Shown in pieces: positions 1-7,712 of a stretch of 38,068 nt of DNA. A model generated the notes under the pieces. The model did no database searches. It was not told where the DNA came from and was given only the letters and a program-made list of their open reading frames with translations. The stretch is from Dechloromonas sp. (GTDB lineage Bacteria; Pseudomonadota; Gammaproteobacteria; Burkholderiales; Rhodocyclaceae): contig JAEUOD010000020.1 in the NCBI GenBank assembly GCA_016791065.1, forward strand, positions 1-38,068, written 5' to 3'. The translations under genes and the position numbers were made by a program. Position 1 is the stretch's first letter, and every line of letters starts with the position of its first letter.

Positions 1-54
1 CGGGGTGGGCCAGCGATGGTATTCAAGTGCGGCTTCGCGCAGATCCTTTTCCAC
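1..54 (-). CDS. NADP-type malic enzyme, N-terminal fragment (runs off window)
   Basis: Only the first 18 codons are inside the window, reading leftward off the edge: VEKDLREAALEYHRWPTP. The ALEYHR-PTP stretch is the typical N-terminus of bacterial malic enzymes of the MaeB type (oxidative decarboxylation of malate to pyruvate). The start is taken as GTG at 54 because a good ribosome binding site (GAGGAG, six bases upstream) precedes it. The identification depends on a short N-terminal signature, so it is reasonable but not certain. It is separated from the TonB receptor gene by about 140 bases and is probably an unrelated transcription unit. Confidence 0.6.
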   Translation of the reverse strand, partial: MEKDLREAALEYHRWPTP

Positions 55-164
55 GGATTCTCCTCGGCGGATGGCTATTGGGGAAAACCCCGTAGGTTAC
101 TCCAACTCTCCGGGGTCATGAAGCGTAATTATGAATTATAGGCCCAACTACGTGGAATCCACAT

Positions 165-189
165 CCCCTCCGGCAAGCCGCCGGAGGGG
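165..189 (-). terminator. stem-loop downstream of TonB receptor gene
   Basis: A perfect 10-bp inverted repeat (CCCCTCCGGC / GCCGGAGGGG) with a 5-base loop lies directly after the receptor stop codon. No clear U-run follows on the minus strand, so it may be a terminator or an mRNA 3' stabilising hairpin. Confidence 0.5.
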
Positions 190-195
190 GATCAC

Positions 196-2262
196 TCAGA
201 AGCGATGCGAGACGGTCAGCCGGAAGGTACGCGGTTCGGTCGGATGCACATGGCGGTCGAAGCTCGCCGCCGTCTCGTTCGGCAGTTGCGAGTCGTACCA
301 GTACTCGATGTCGTTGAGCTTGCGGTCGAAGAGGTTATAGACATCGAGCGCCAATTGCGTGCGCTTGGTGAACCGGTAGCCAACGCGCAGGTTGGTCAGC
401 GCCGAAGACTGCGAACGCACCGAGTTGTCCTCGATCAGCGGCCGGGGTCCGAAGTAGCGCAGACGTAGCGCACCGAACCAGGGGCCTAGGTTGTCGATGG
501 TGGCGCCGAGATTGGCCGTCGTCGTGACCGCACCGGGAATGTAATTGCCGGCCGGATCGTCATCGCGGAAACGGGCATGCGACCACGAAAGGTCGGCATC
601 GATGGCCAGCCAGTCGGTCGGCACATAGAGGTTCGTCCATTCCAACCCATAGCGGCGCGATGGACGGGAAGCCTCGGTGGTGCCGGCATCACCGACGAAA
701 AGCAGCTCTGAGGCCGTATCGAGTTGCCACAACGCGACCGTGCTCTGCCAGCCCTGAACGATCTCGGAACGCAGGCCCAGTTCGTAGCCCTTGGTGCGGA
801 CCAGCGGTTTGACCTTGTCGACGGGTGTCGTGCCGTCGGTCGGATCGACCCGGATCGTTGTGCCGCGTGCATCGTTCGAATGGAAGCCGTGACCGTAGTT
901 GAGGTAGATCTCACTGCGCTGCCATGGACCAAAAACCAGGGAGAGCTTCGGCGTCACCATCTGGTCGTTGGCCTTGCCGGAGTTATCGCCCAGGCTGGAA
1001 TCGACGGAAAAATCGTAGGCATCGCCCCGCACACCTTGAATGGAGCGGAACCACGAGGTCCAGCGCACCTCGTTCTGCGCCCAGAGGCCGATGCTGCGCT
1101 GTGTCACCTTGTCTTCGCGTACGGTATTCCAGGTGTCGCGGCGGCTGGTGTTGTAGAGGCCAACTGGCGAAATACGGTCGATGCGCGACTGTAGACCGAA
1201 CGAATTGGCGACATCGAGACCGCCCCAGCGATCGTAGATCGTGTGCGAGGCCGAGAAGCCGCCCGCCTGTCGGCGCTCGCCCTGCTTGAACTGATCGCCG
1301 GTATCGCAGTTACCGTTGGCGGCATAGTCGTTGAGGCAGTACTGGAAGTTCGACCAGAGATCGAGGCCGGAACGCAGCCACCAGACATTCGCCTTGCTCT
1401 GGCTGTTCTCGCCGCGCCTGGCCCATTCGCCCGAGAGGCTGTAGCGGAAAGTCTTGCCGCCGGTCGTCGAATCGAGCGTGCCGTAGCGGTCGACATAGCC
1501 GCTGTCGATGGCCCGCCGTGCAATCTGGTCGGTCGAAGTCCACCGCCCTTCGTAGGCCATGCCGGTCACCGACCAACCATCGTGGCGTGTGCCCTGGCTA
1601 TACCGCAGGATGCCATTGAGCTTGCGGTAATTTTCGTGCACCTCCCAGGGGCCGTCGTTATGGAACAGTTCAAGGCCGTAGAGCAGATTGCCGCTGCCCA
1701 GAGCCGGCGACCCGGCCAGCAGGCTCCGGGCATAACCCCGCTGACCCAGCGTGACCTCGGCCAGGGTTCCCTCGATCTTGCGGAAATAGTCGATATGCGC
1801 CGCACCGGCCGACGAGAAATCGCCTTCCTCGGCGTAGTAAGGGCCCTTGCGATAGCTGATGCGATCGACCAGTTCGGGAATCAGGAAATTGAGGTCGGTA
1901 TAGCCCTGACCGTGAGCGTGCGTCGGCATGTTGACCGGCACGCCGCCGACGTAGGTCGCGAAATCGGTGCCGTGGTCGAGGTTGAATCCGCGCAGGAAAT
2001 ATTGGTTCGCCTTGCCGTCGCCGGCATGCTGCGTGACGATCAGGCCCGGCACCATCTCCAGCGCCTCGCCGGGCCGCAGGATGGGCACGGCGGCCAGACG
2101 CTGGCTCGACACCACGCCCTGGCTCCCCGCCGCGGCAATCCCTTCGAGGTTTTCGGCCTTGGCGCGAACCTCGACGGTCGTCAATTCCACGCTGTCGCTG
2201 GCCGATGCCCCACCCATCGCCAACAATAGGTATGAATAAATTAATTTTTTTCTTACTTTCAT
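196..2262 (-). CDS. TonB-dependent outer-membrane receptor, probably for a nickel chelate
   Basis: 688-residue outer-membrane receptor. It has an N-terminal signal peptide (basic start MKVRKK, hydrophobic core, ASA cleavage region near residue 21), a plug domain over roughly residues 30-160 including the segment THAHGQGYTDLNFLIPE, and a long beta-barrel ending in the terminal phenylalanine (LTVSHRF) usual for BamA-inserted barrels. Such receptors import chelated metals, driven by TonB/ExbBD. The gene begins 46 bases after the stop of the nickel permease gene on the same strand and probably shares its NikR-controlled promoter, so nickel is the inferred substrate; the sequence alone does not prove specificity. 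No strong ribosome binding site precedes the start; a short GGCTT/AAGCC hairpin lies immediately upstream. Confidence 0.88.
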   Translation of the reverse strand: MKVRKKLIYSYLLLAMGGASASDSVELTTVEVRAKAENLEGIAAAGSQGVVSSQRLAAVPILRPGEALEMVPGLIVTQHAGDGKANQYFLRGFNLDHGTDFATYVGGVPVNMPTHAHGQGYTDLNFLIPELVDRISYRKGPYYAEEGDFSSAGAAHIDYFRKIEGTLAEVTLGQRGYARSLLAGSPALGSGNLLYGLELFHNDGPWEVHENYRKLNGILRYSQGTRHDGWSVTGMAYEGRWTSTDQIARRAIDSGYVDRYGTLDSTTGGKTFRYSLSGEWARRGENSQSKANVWWLRSGLDLWSNFQYCLNDYAANGNCDTGDQFKQGERRQAGGFSASHTIYDRWGGLDVANSFGLQSRIDRISPVGLYNTSRRDTWNTVREDKVTQRSIGLWAQNEVRWTSWFRSIQGVRGDAYDFSVDSSLGDNSGKANDQMVTPKLSLVFGPWQRSEIYLNYGHGFHSNDARGTTIRVDPTDGTTPVDKVKPLVRTKGYELGLRSEIVQGWQSTVALWQLDTASELLFVGDAGTTEASRPSRRYGLEWTNLYVPTDWLAIDADLSWSHARFRDDDPAGNYIPGAVTTTANLGATIDNLGPWFGALRLRYFGPRPLIEDNSVRSQSSALTNLRVGYRFTKRTQLALDVYNLFDRKLNDIEYWYDSQLPNETAASFDRHVHPTEPRTFRLTVSHRF

Positions 2263-2308
2263 GGCTTAAAAAAGCCGGTTGCCCGGCCCCTCCTGTTGGA
2301 ATGATGAA

Positions 2309-3118
2309 TCAAGCAGTCACGGGACGGCGCGTCAGGCGCACCGCAAAAATGAAACTCAGCGCGATGATCGCCACCAGCGCAAAACCGAAAGTCAGTTCCT
2401 TGCCCTCGCTCCAGGCATCGATCGTCGGCGACAACAACTTGGCAGCACCAAAGGCCGCAACCAGCAGGCTGATGCCTGACACGACCAGGCCCATCACCCG
2501 CGAAGCGACGAGCGCCACCTGGTCGGCGCGGGCGATCAGGCGGGCGATCCACAGACCGTTGATGCCATCGGTGAGCAGCATGCCGAGCATGAAGAGCAAG
2601 GCCAGCACGAGCGCATGCTCCCAACCGCCGAACTGGGTTGCGGTCAGGGCGAAGAAGGCGGCTTGCGACAAGGTGTCGAAAGAGAGTGCGAACAAGGCCC
2701 CGACCAGGGCGATCAGCGCCGGATGCGAAACATGGCGCAAGTTGCCGAGCAGGCGGCCCTTGAAACCGACCGGCTGAACCACCTCATCCGGCCCGGCGCG
2801 CAGTACGGCCGCCAGATTGAGACTGCCGAGGGCGACCAGGAAGGCTATCGAGATCACCGAACCCAAGAGGCCGAACCACTCCGGGACTTCCCACTGCCCG
2901 GCAATGGCCGAGACGCCAAGGGCGATCGCCATGACCACGGCACCGTGACCGAGCGAGAACAGGGTGCCGCAGTAGCGCGCCAGACCCGGCCGCTGCCGGG
3001 CATTGAAACGGGTAAGGCCATCAATGGTCGCCAGGTGGTCGGCATCGAAGCCATGCTTCATGCCAAGCACGAAAGTCAGGATCAGCAGTGACAGCCAGTC
3101 GGTCGGCAGGTTTTCCAT
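2309..3118 (-). CDS. hoxN: NiCoT-family nickel permease (HoxN-like)
   Basis: 269-residue inner-membrane protein of the NiCoT/HoxN/NixA nickel-cobalt transporter family. The family signature in the second transmembrane helix is visible as HGFDADH (HX4DH, nickel-binding) near residue 22-28, followed by SLGHGAVV and by the later segment GMLLTDGINGLW, equivalent to the family's conserved D-G motif. Several hydrophobic helices cover the rest. It is somewhat shorter than classical HoxN. The start is placed at ATG 3118 (AAGG six bases upstream) rather than the in-frame ATG at 3157, because the latter lies inside the NikR operator and probably upstream of the transcription start. It feeds nickel to the [NiFe]-hydrogenase maturation system encoded in the right half of the window. 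The symbol rests on family and context. Confidence 0.88.
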   Translation of the reverse strand: MENLPTDWLSLLILTFVLGMKHGFDADHLATIDGLTRFNARQRPGLARYCGTLFSLGHGAVVMAIALGVSAIAGQWEVPEWFGLLGSVISIAFLVALGSLNLAAVLRAGPDEVVQPVGFKGRLLGNLRHVSHPALIALVGALFALSFDTLSQAAFFALTATQFGGWEHALVLALLFMLGMLLTDGINGLWIARLIARADQVALVASRVMGLVVSGISLLVAAFGAAKLLSPTIDAWSEGKELTFGFALVAIIALSFIFAVRLTRRPVTA

Positions 3119-3126
3119 GGCAGGCC

Positions 3127-3157
3127 TTGTATGAAGGTTTTGATGATCTTCATACAA
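3127..3157. promoter_or_regulatory. NikR operator upstream of nickel permease gene
   Basis: A perfect 10-bp inverted repeat (TTGTATGAAG / CTTCATACAA) centred at 3142 contains GTATGA-N15-TCATAC. The Escherichia coli NikR box is GTATGA-N16-TCATAC, so half-sites match exactly and the spacer is one base shorter. nikR itself is encoded 1.4 kb away. Nickel-NikR binding here would block the overlapping promoter. Confidence 0.85.
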
Positions 3158-3169
3158 ACTCCGTGCCAG
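3153..3169 (-). promoter_or_regulatory. sigma-54-like promoter (-24/-12) of the nickel uptake operon
   Basis: On the minus strand CTGGCACG-N4-TTGTA matches the sigma-54 consensus YTGGCACG-N4-TTGCW with one mismatch (GT for GC at -12). The -12 element lies within the right half-site of the NikR operator. HoxA, an NtrC-type activator encoded in the window, is a candidate activator (inference). Confidence 0.5.
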
Positions 3170-3193
3170 ATCAATAAGTCATTGTTCGTATTG

Positions 3194-3221
3194 CCTTGCC
3201 TGCCCCGGCAGCACGACAAGG
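3194..3221 (-). terminator. possible stem-loop after hoxJ
   Basis: An imperfect hairpin with outer CCTTG/CAAGG and inner CTGCC/GGCAG arms lies between the hoxJ stop and the permease promoter. No U-run follows, so termination is uncertain. Confidence 0.3.
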
Positions 3222-3234
3222 GAGCGCCAAGTGA

Positions 3235-4569
3235 TTAGTGACTTGCCACCGGAAGTGCAAGCGTGAATTCCGCTCCGCCCGCCGGCAGATTGGCCGCCGA
3301 GAGCTTCCCGCCATGCCGTTCGACGATGCCGTAACTGATCGACAGCCCCAGGCCGGTACCCTGCCCGACCGGCTTGGTGGTAAAAAACGGCTCGAACAGA
3401 CGGCTGAGATAATCCTCGCTGATGCCCGGCCCGTTATCGGCAAAACGCAGGACGGCCGTTCCATCCTCGATACGGCCCGTGACGCGCAGGCGCGCTTCGG
3501 GCTGGCTGAGCGTCGCATCGCAGGCGTTCTGCACGAGGTTCATCACCACCTGCTGCAACTGCCCCGAAGAGCCCGAACAGACCATGTCCGGCACCAGATC
3601 CACCTCGACGGCGAATTTGGCCGAAGCGCTCTGCACCACCCAGCGCACCGAGCGCTCGACCACCTCATTGAGGCTGACCTGCTCCGGCGTCATCTTGTCC
3701 ACGGCCGAAAAGCGCTTGAGCGCATCGACGATGTCGCGCGTCCGCTCGGCGCCTTCGATCATGCCGTCGATCAGCAGGGGCATGTCGGCGATCACCCGGT
3801 CGATGCGCAGTTCGCCGCGCAGCGCCTGCAAGGCCGGATCGTCGATGGCCTGGGCCGCGCCGAGATAAGTTTCGAGGCGCTGGGCATAGCGCTTGAGCGA
3901 CAGCACGTTGCCGAGCACGAAACTGATCGGATTGTTCAATTCATGGGCCACGCCGGCCACCAGACGGCCCAGCGAGACCATCTTCTCGGCGTGCAGCAAC
4001 TGACCCTGCGTCCGCTTCAAATCGTCGTGCGCCTGGCGCAGGGCCTGGTAAGCGCGGCGCAATTCGCCGACTGGCCGACCGGTGACGACCATGCCCATGA
4101 GCTTGCCGGTTTGCGAGACGCGCGGCGTGCAGTTCATCGACACCGGCACGGTCGAACCGTCACCACCGCGCAGGTAGAACTCGCAGTCATGCACGCCTTC
4201 CCGCCCGAACCGGGCGAACACCTCGCGCGCCTTGGCACGCTCGATATCGTCGGCGAACAGGTTGAAAACCGGCGTGTGCTCGAGCGCCGAGGCCTCCTTG
4301 CCGGCGAAATGGCAGAGCGAGCTGTTGACCTCCTCGATATTGCCGTTGCGGTCGCAGACGATGAGGATGTCCGACATCGACGCGAGGACGCTCTCGATGA
4401 ACTGGTGCGACTCCTCGAGCGCAGCATTTTTCTGTTCCAGCGCAACTTCATACTGGAGGAGGTCGTTATAGACCTCGTCCATCTTCTGGATGACCTCGAT
4501 CCAGGCCTGCTCGCCAATGCCCTCGCCGCCGGCGAGAACGCTGTCAGCGGGCGGGACGGTAGTGGACAT
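3235..4569 (-). CDS. hoxJ: HoxJ/HupT-type sensor histidine kinase for hydrogen signalling
   Basis: 444-residue soluble histidine kinase. An N-terminal coiled-coil region (about 20-60) is followed by a PAS domain (about 55-165), a HisKA domain with phospho-acceptor His209 in VAHELNNP and the segment PISFVLGN typical of HupT/HoxJ kinases, and an HATPase_c domain with N box (MNLVQNACDA), G1 (DNGPGIS) and G2 (GQGTGLGLS) boxes all intact. In Ralstonia eutropha HoxJ contacts the regulatory hydrogenase HoxBC and, without H2, inactivates the response regulator HoxA; both partners are encoded at 24.3-28.1 kb. The start is ATG 4569, overlapping the nikR end by 26 bases, so the two are probably co-transcribed. 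No transmembrane segment is seen, as expected for a cytoplasmic complex. Confidence 0.85.
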   Translation of the reverse strand: MSTTVPPADSVLAGGEGIGEQAWIEVIQKMDEVYNDLLQYEVALEQKNAALEESHQFIESVLASMSDILIVCDRNGNIEEVNSSLCHFAGKEASALEHTPVFNLFADDIERAKAREVFARFGREGVHDCEFYLRGGDGSTVPVSMNCTPRVSQTGKLMGMVVTGRPVGELRRAYQALRQAHDDLKRTQGQLLHAEKMVSLGRLVAGVAHELNNPISFVLGNVLSLKRYAQRLETYLGAAQAIDDPALQALRGELRIDRVIADMPLLIDGMIEGAERTRDIVDALKRFSAVDKMTPEQVSLNEVVERSVRWVVQSASAKFAVEVDLVPDMVCSGSSGQLQQVVMNLVQNACDATLSQPEARLRVTGRIEDGTAVLRFADNGPGISEDYLSRLFEPFFTTKPVGQGTGLGLSISYGIVERHGGKLSAANLPAGGAEFTLALPVASH

Positions 4570-5008
4570 GGGCGTCGCCGTGTTCGTCGTGGGCGTGATG
4601 GTGTTCCGCCTCAAGGGCGATCACGTTGAGCTTGCCATGACGGACGCCGCGCTCGGCAATCAGCGCCTCGGCGAATTGTCGGACCTCGGCCGTCGCCCCC
4701 TTGAGAATGACGGTTTCCAGACAATTGTCGTGGTCGAGGTGGGTGTGCATCGCCGCCACCGTCAGGTCGTGGTGATCGTGTTGCAACCCGGTCAGGCGCT
4801 CGGCCAGTTCGCGCTCGTGGTGGTTGTAGATGTAGGAAAGGTTGGCAACGCAATGGCCGGCCGGCGGGTCGCGCTGGCGGTCCCCCTCGATCGCGCCGCG
4901 GATCAGGTCGCGCACGGCTTCCGAACGGTTGCTGTAGCTGCGCGCAGCGATCAGATCGTCGAACTGGCGGGCCAGCGATTCATCGAGCGAAATGGTGAAA
5001 CGTTCCAT
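4544..5008 (-). CDS. nikR: Nickel-responsive transcriptional repressor NikR
   Basis: 154-residue NikR. An N-terminal ribbon-helix-helix DNA-binding domain (about 1-45, RFTISLDESL...SNRSEAVRDL) is followed by the ACT-like nickel-binding domain. Ligands equivalent to the E. coli high-affinity site are visible: a His just before DLTV (His80), His88 and His90 in MHTHLDHD, and Cys96 in DNCLE. An unusual histidine-rich tail (about 135-150: EHHHAHDEHGDAHVH) extends past the normal C-terminus and may bind extra nickel. GAGGAG precedes the ATG by nine bases. A matching operator stands in front of the nickel permease gene. The gene overlaps hoxJ, an unusual coupling of nickel and hydrogen sensing. Confidence 0.93.
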   Translation of the reverse strand: MERFTISLDESLARQFDDLIAARSYSNRSEAVRDLIRGAIEGDRQRDPPAGHCVANLSYIYNHHERELAERLTGLQHDHHDLTVAAMHTHLDHDNCLETVILKGATAEVRQFAEALIAERGVRHGKLNVIALEAEHHHAHDEHGDAHVHYRPAR

Positions 5009-5174
5009 CGGTCAGGCTCCTCTCAACACGCCCGCAACAATGCCGCCATTCTTTCCTTCACGCAACCGCCGGTCTCATGGAACAAGAAATGCTTGAAAAC
5101 AGTCGTAGCAGAAGATTCAACCTTTCGCATTCGTGAGCCGTTATTCGACTCATGCAGGTCAAGGAGGATTCATC

Positions 5175-6140
5175 ATGGCAAGCACCGACATCCGTCTCTC
5201 CGTCGCCGAAGAGCGCACCATCTACCACGTGGCCGATATCGAGCGCGCCATGGAGGATGCGGCGGGCAACCGCAACGAAGCCCTGGCCAGCTACTACGAG
5301 AAGATGCGCCAGCGCGGCGGCGGCCGCTTCCTGGTCCGCCCCAACGGTCCGGACATGATCGACGACCTCTACGACTCCTGCCCGAACTTCAGCGACGTCA
5401 TCGACGACCTCAAGAAATACATCGCCCTCTCGGTCGCCGGCAACGAGCCGATGAGCTTCACGCCCATCTTGCTGCTTGGCGAGCCGGGTATCGGCAAGAC
5501 GCACTTCGCCCGGGAACTCGCCGGCAAGCTGGGCACCGGCCACGAGTTCATCTCGATGAGTTCGCTCACCGCCGGCTGGGTGCTGTCCGGCGCCTCCTCG
5601 CAATGGAGCAACGCCAAGCCGGGCAAGGTGGCGCACACCTTGGTGCATGGCGACTTCGCAAACCCCATCGTGGTGCTCGACGAGGTCGACAAGGCGGGTG
5701 GCGATTCGCGCTACGACCCGATGGGCTCGCTCTACAGCCTGCTCGAAAAGGACACGGCACGCGCCTTCAAGGACGAATTCATCGACATCGATATCGATGC
5801 CTCGCACATCCTCTGGGTGACCACGGCCAACGACGAACGCTCGATTCCCGAACCCATCCTCAACCGGATGAACGTCTATGAGGTGCCGCGCCCCGACCAC
5901 GATGCCGCAATCAGCATCGCTGCCGCGCTCTACCGCGAGATCGTTCGCGAGCACGACTGGGGCTTCCCGCCCGAAGCCGCGGAGGATGTCCTCGAGCGAA
6001 TCGGTTCGCTACCGCCACGCGACATGAAGAAACGCCTGCTCGCTGCCTTCGGCACCGCCAAGCTGGAAGGGCGCAACGAACTCGAAGCGCGCGATTTCGA
6101 AGTCGCCCGCATGGGTCGCAGCCGCAAGATCGGCTTCTGA
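5175..6140 (+). CDS. Lon-like AAA+ ATPase (no protease domain)
   Basis: 321-residue AAA+ ATPase. Walker A is GEPGIGKT (residues 102-109), Walker B VVLDEVDK (Asp169-Glu170), sensor 1 TTAN (Asn219) and a probable arginine finger is Arg231 in ILNRM. The ATPase core resembles that of Lon proteases, but the protein stops shortly after the helical lid (PRDMKKRLLAAFG) and no serine-lysine protease domain follows. The start is ATG 5175, chosen because AAGGAGG lies eight bases upstream; the reading frame extends further 5' but without a ribosome binding site. It is divergent from nikR and followed by a strong terminator, so it is probably monocistronic. Substrate and role are unknown; remodelling of protein complexes is the family expectation. 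Confidence 0.8.
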   Translation: MASTDIRLSVAEERTIYHVADIERAMEDAAGNRNEALASYYEKMRQRGGGRFLVRPNGPDMIDDLYDSCPNFSDVIDDLKKYIALSVAGNEPMSFTPILLLGEPGIGKTHFARELAGKLGTGHEFISMSSLTAGWVLSGASSQWSNAKPGKVAHTLVHGDFANPIVVLDEVDKAGGDSRYDPMGSLYSLLEKDTARAFKDEFIDIDIDASHILWVTTANDERSIPEPILNRMNVYEVPRPDHDAAISIAAALYREIVREHDWGFPPEAAEDVLERIGSLPPRDMKKRLLAAFGTAKLEGRNELEARDFEVARMGRSRKIGF

Positions 6141-6152
6141 ACAACCGCGTTT

Positions 6153-6186
6153 GCCTTCCCTGCCTCCGACCGGAGGCAGGGAAGGC
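6153..6186 (+). terminator. Strong stem-loop terminator after AAA ATPase gene
   Basis: A perfect 15-bp stem (GCCTTCCCTGCCTCC / GGAGGCAGGGAAGGC) with a GACC loop is followed by TGTTT. It lies between the ATPase stop and the MFS gene start. Confidence 0.8.
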
Positions 6187-6227
6187 TGTTTCGGGTATTC
6201 TGGGCAGCCCTCGTTCCGGCTGCCACC

Positions 6228-7415
6228 ATGAAGAACCCGGTCCCCGTCATCGTCCTTGCCCAACTGTTCGGCACGTCGCTCTGGTTCTCGGCCAACAGCG
6301 CGGCCGACGATCTGATTCGCCAATGGGACATCACACCGGCCGACCTCGGGACGCTGACCAATGCCGTCCAGTTCGGCTTCATCCTCGGCACCCTGAGCTT
6401 CGCCATCACCGGGCTGGCGGACCGCTTCGCAGCCAGCCGTATCTTCGCCGTCTGCGCCGTCTTTGGCGCCCTGGCCAATGCGGCATTCGCACTTTTCGCC
6501 GACGGCATGGATGTCGGCATTCCCCTGCGTTTTGCCGTCGGCTTCAGCCTGGCCGGAGTCTACCCGCTGGGGATGAAACTCGTCGTCAGCTGGGTCCCGG
6601 AACGCGCCGGCGCCGCCCTGGCCCAACTGGTCGGCATGCTGACCCTGGGCACCGCGCTGCCACACGGCATCCGCCTGGCCGGCAGCAGCTGGTCGTGGCA
6701 AGCCACGATACTCGTCTCATCAGCTCTGGCCGGCGTGGCCGCGGCACTGATCCTGCGCCTCGGCGACGGTCCGCACCTGAAACGACGCCATGATGCGCCG
6801 CCTCTACGCTTGGGCAGGGTCGTCCACAGTTTCTCGATTCCCAGATTCAGAGCCTCGGCCTTCGGTTACTTCGGCCATCAGTGGGAGTTGTACGCATTCT
6901 GGACGCTGACTCCAGCCCTCGTCGTCATTTCCGGGCTGGCCAGCCCGGGAAGTTCGGCGCTTTCGGGCTACGCCTTTGCCGTTATCGGCATCGGCGCGCT
7001 CGGCTGCCTGGCCGGCGGCTGGTGGAGCCAACGCCTCGGCAGCGCCCGTGTCGCCGCGACGGCTCTGGCACTCTCCGCGCTCAGTTGCGCATTTTTTCCA
7101 ATGACCGTGGCCTGGCCGCTCTGGGCCAAACTGGGCCTGCTATTGCTCTGGGGAGCTGCGGTGGTCGCCGATTCGCCGCATTTCTCAGCCCTTTCGGCGC
7201 GGGCCTGCCCACCTGAAATCGTCGGCAGCGCCCTGGCCTTCCAGAACGCGATCGGCTTCGCCATCACGATGTTGTCGATTCAACTGGGAACGCGCTGGAT
7301 CGGCACGTGGGGCGAAAACATCGCCTGGCTCTTGCTGCCCGGACCGATCATCGGCCTGATCGGTCTGTATCCTTTGTGGCGCCCCATGCAGGCGCCAGAC
7401 AAACATGCTGCCTGA
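6228..7415 (+). CDS. Major facilitator superfamily transporter
   Basis: 395-residue integral membrane protein with about twelve hydrophobic helices in two halves joined by a basic cytoplasmic loop near residues 185-200 (HLKRRHDAPP). The segment LADRFAASRI after the second or third helix corresponds to the MFS loop motif A region (G-x-x-a-D-R-x-x-x-R). The N-terminus QLFGTSLWFSANSAADDL begins the first helix. Substrate cannot be told from the sequence. It follows the AAA gene after a terminator and ends convergently against the small minus-strand gene, the two stop codons abutting within an 18-base palindrome. No link to hydrogenase is evident. Confidence 0.85.
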   Translation: MKNPVPVIVLAQLFGTSLWFSANSAADDLIRQWDITPADLGTLTNAVQFGFILGTLSFAITGLADRFAASRIFAVCAVFGALANAAFALFADGMDVGIPLRFAVGFSLAGVYPLGMKLVVSWVPERAGAALAQLVGMLTLGTALPHGIRLAGSSWSWQATILVSSALAGVAAALILRLGDGPHLKRRHDAPPLRLGRVVHSFSIPRFRASAFGYFGHQWELYAFWTLTPALVVISGLASPGSSALSGYAFAVIGIGALGCLAGGWWSQRLGSARVAATALALSALSCAFFPMTVAWPLWAKLGLLLLWGAAVVADSPHFSALSARACPPEIVGSALAFQNAIGFAITMLSIQLGTRWIGTWGENIAWLLLPGPIIGLIGLYPLWRPMQAPDKHAA

Positions 7416-7424
7416 TCAGGCAGC
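7407..7424. terminator. Palindrome shared by two convergent gene ends
   Basis: GCTGCCTGATCAGGCAGC is a perfect 18-base palindrome containing both stop codons of the convergent genes. It can form a 7-bp stem with a GATC loop in either transcript, possibly a bidirectional terminator, although no U-run follows. Confidence 0.4.
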
Positions 7425-7712
7425 TAACGCCACCGCGCTCCGTGCCTTGTGTGCGACTTTCGTTTCGGCAAGCGTTTCCCCCCGCTCGAGACGGCGAATC
7501 TCCGCACTGAGCGCTACCTGCTGCCCAGCCGTCAGAATCCGCTGACCACTCCGCCATTCGCAGTGCGTATCCCCGGCGCGCACACCGGCGCCATGTAAAG
7601 CATCGGCCAAGGCAGACAAATCGCCATGCACGAACTTGCGACCATCGCTCAGATCGGCGACGTACTCGTTGCGGCAAAGCCCCACGTTCGCTTTCAGATT
7701 ATTTGCATCCAT
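7416..7712 (-). CDS. Small hypothetical protein
   Basis: 98-residue protein without a recognised domain, signal peptide or membrane segment. It begins MDANNLKANVGLCRNEYVAD and ends in an alanine-rich stretch. The start is ATG 7712 because GGAGGTG lies seven bases upstream; the longer in-frame reading lacks such a site. Before island integration this would have been the first gene downstream of hoxC on the same strand, about 165 bases after its stop, so it may once have been read through from the hydrogenase operon. Function unknown. Confidence 0.55.
   Translation of the reverse strand: MDANNLKANVGLCRNEYVADLSDGRKFVHGDLSALADALHGAGVRAGDTHCEWRSGQRILTAGQQVALSAEIRRLERGETLAETKVAHKARSAVALAA

Noticed and set aside
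3119-3157. Thirteen-codon longer start for the nickel permease (ATG 3157 with GGAG upstream)
   Set aside because: The ATG lies inside the NikR operator and upstream of the predicted transcription start, and the extra residues are encoded by the palindrome itself.
5002-5082. GTTCCAT / ATGGAAC inverted sequences around the nikR start as a second NikR site
   Set aside because: Spacing of almost 70 bases and no resemblance to GTATGA half-sites; probably chance.
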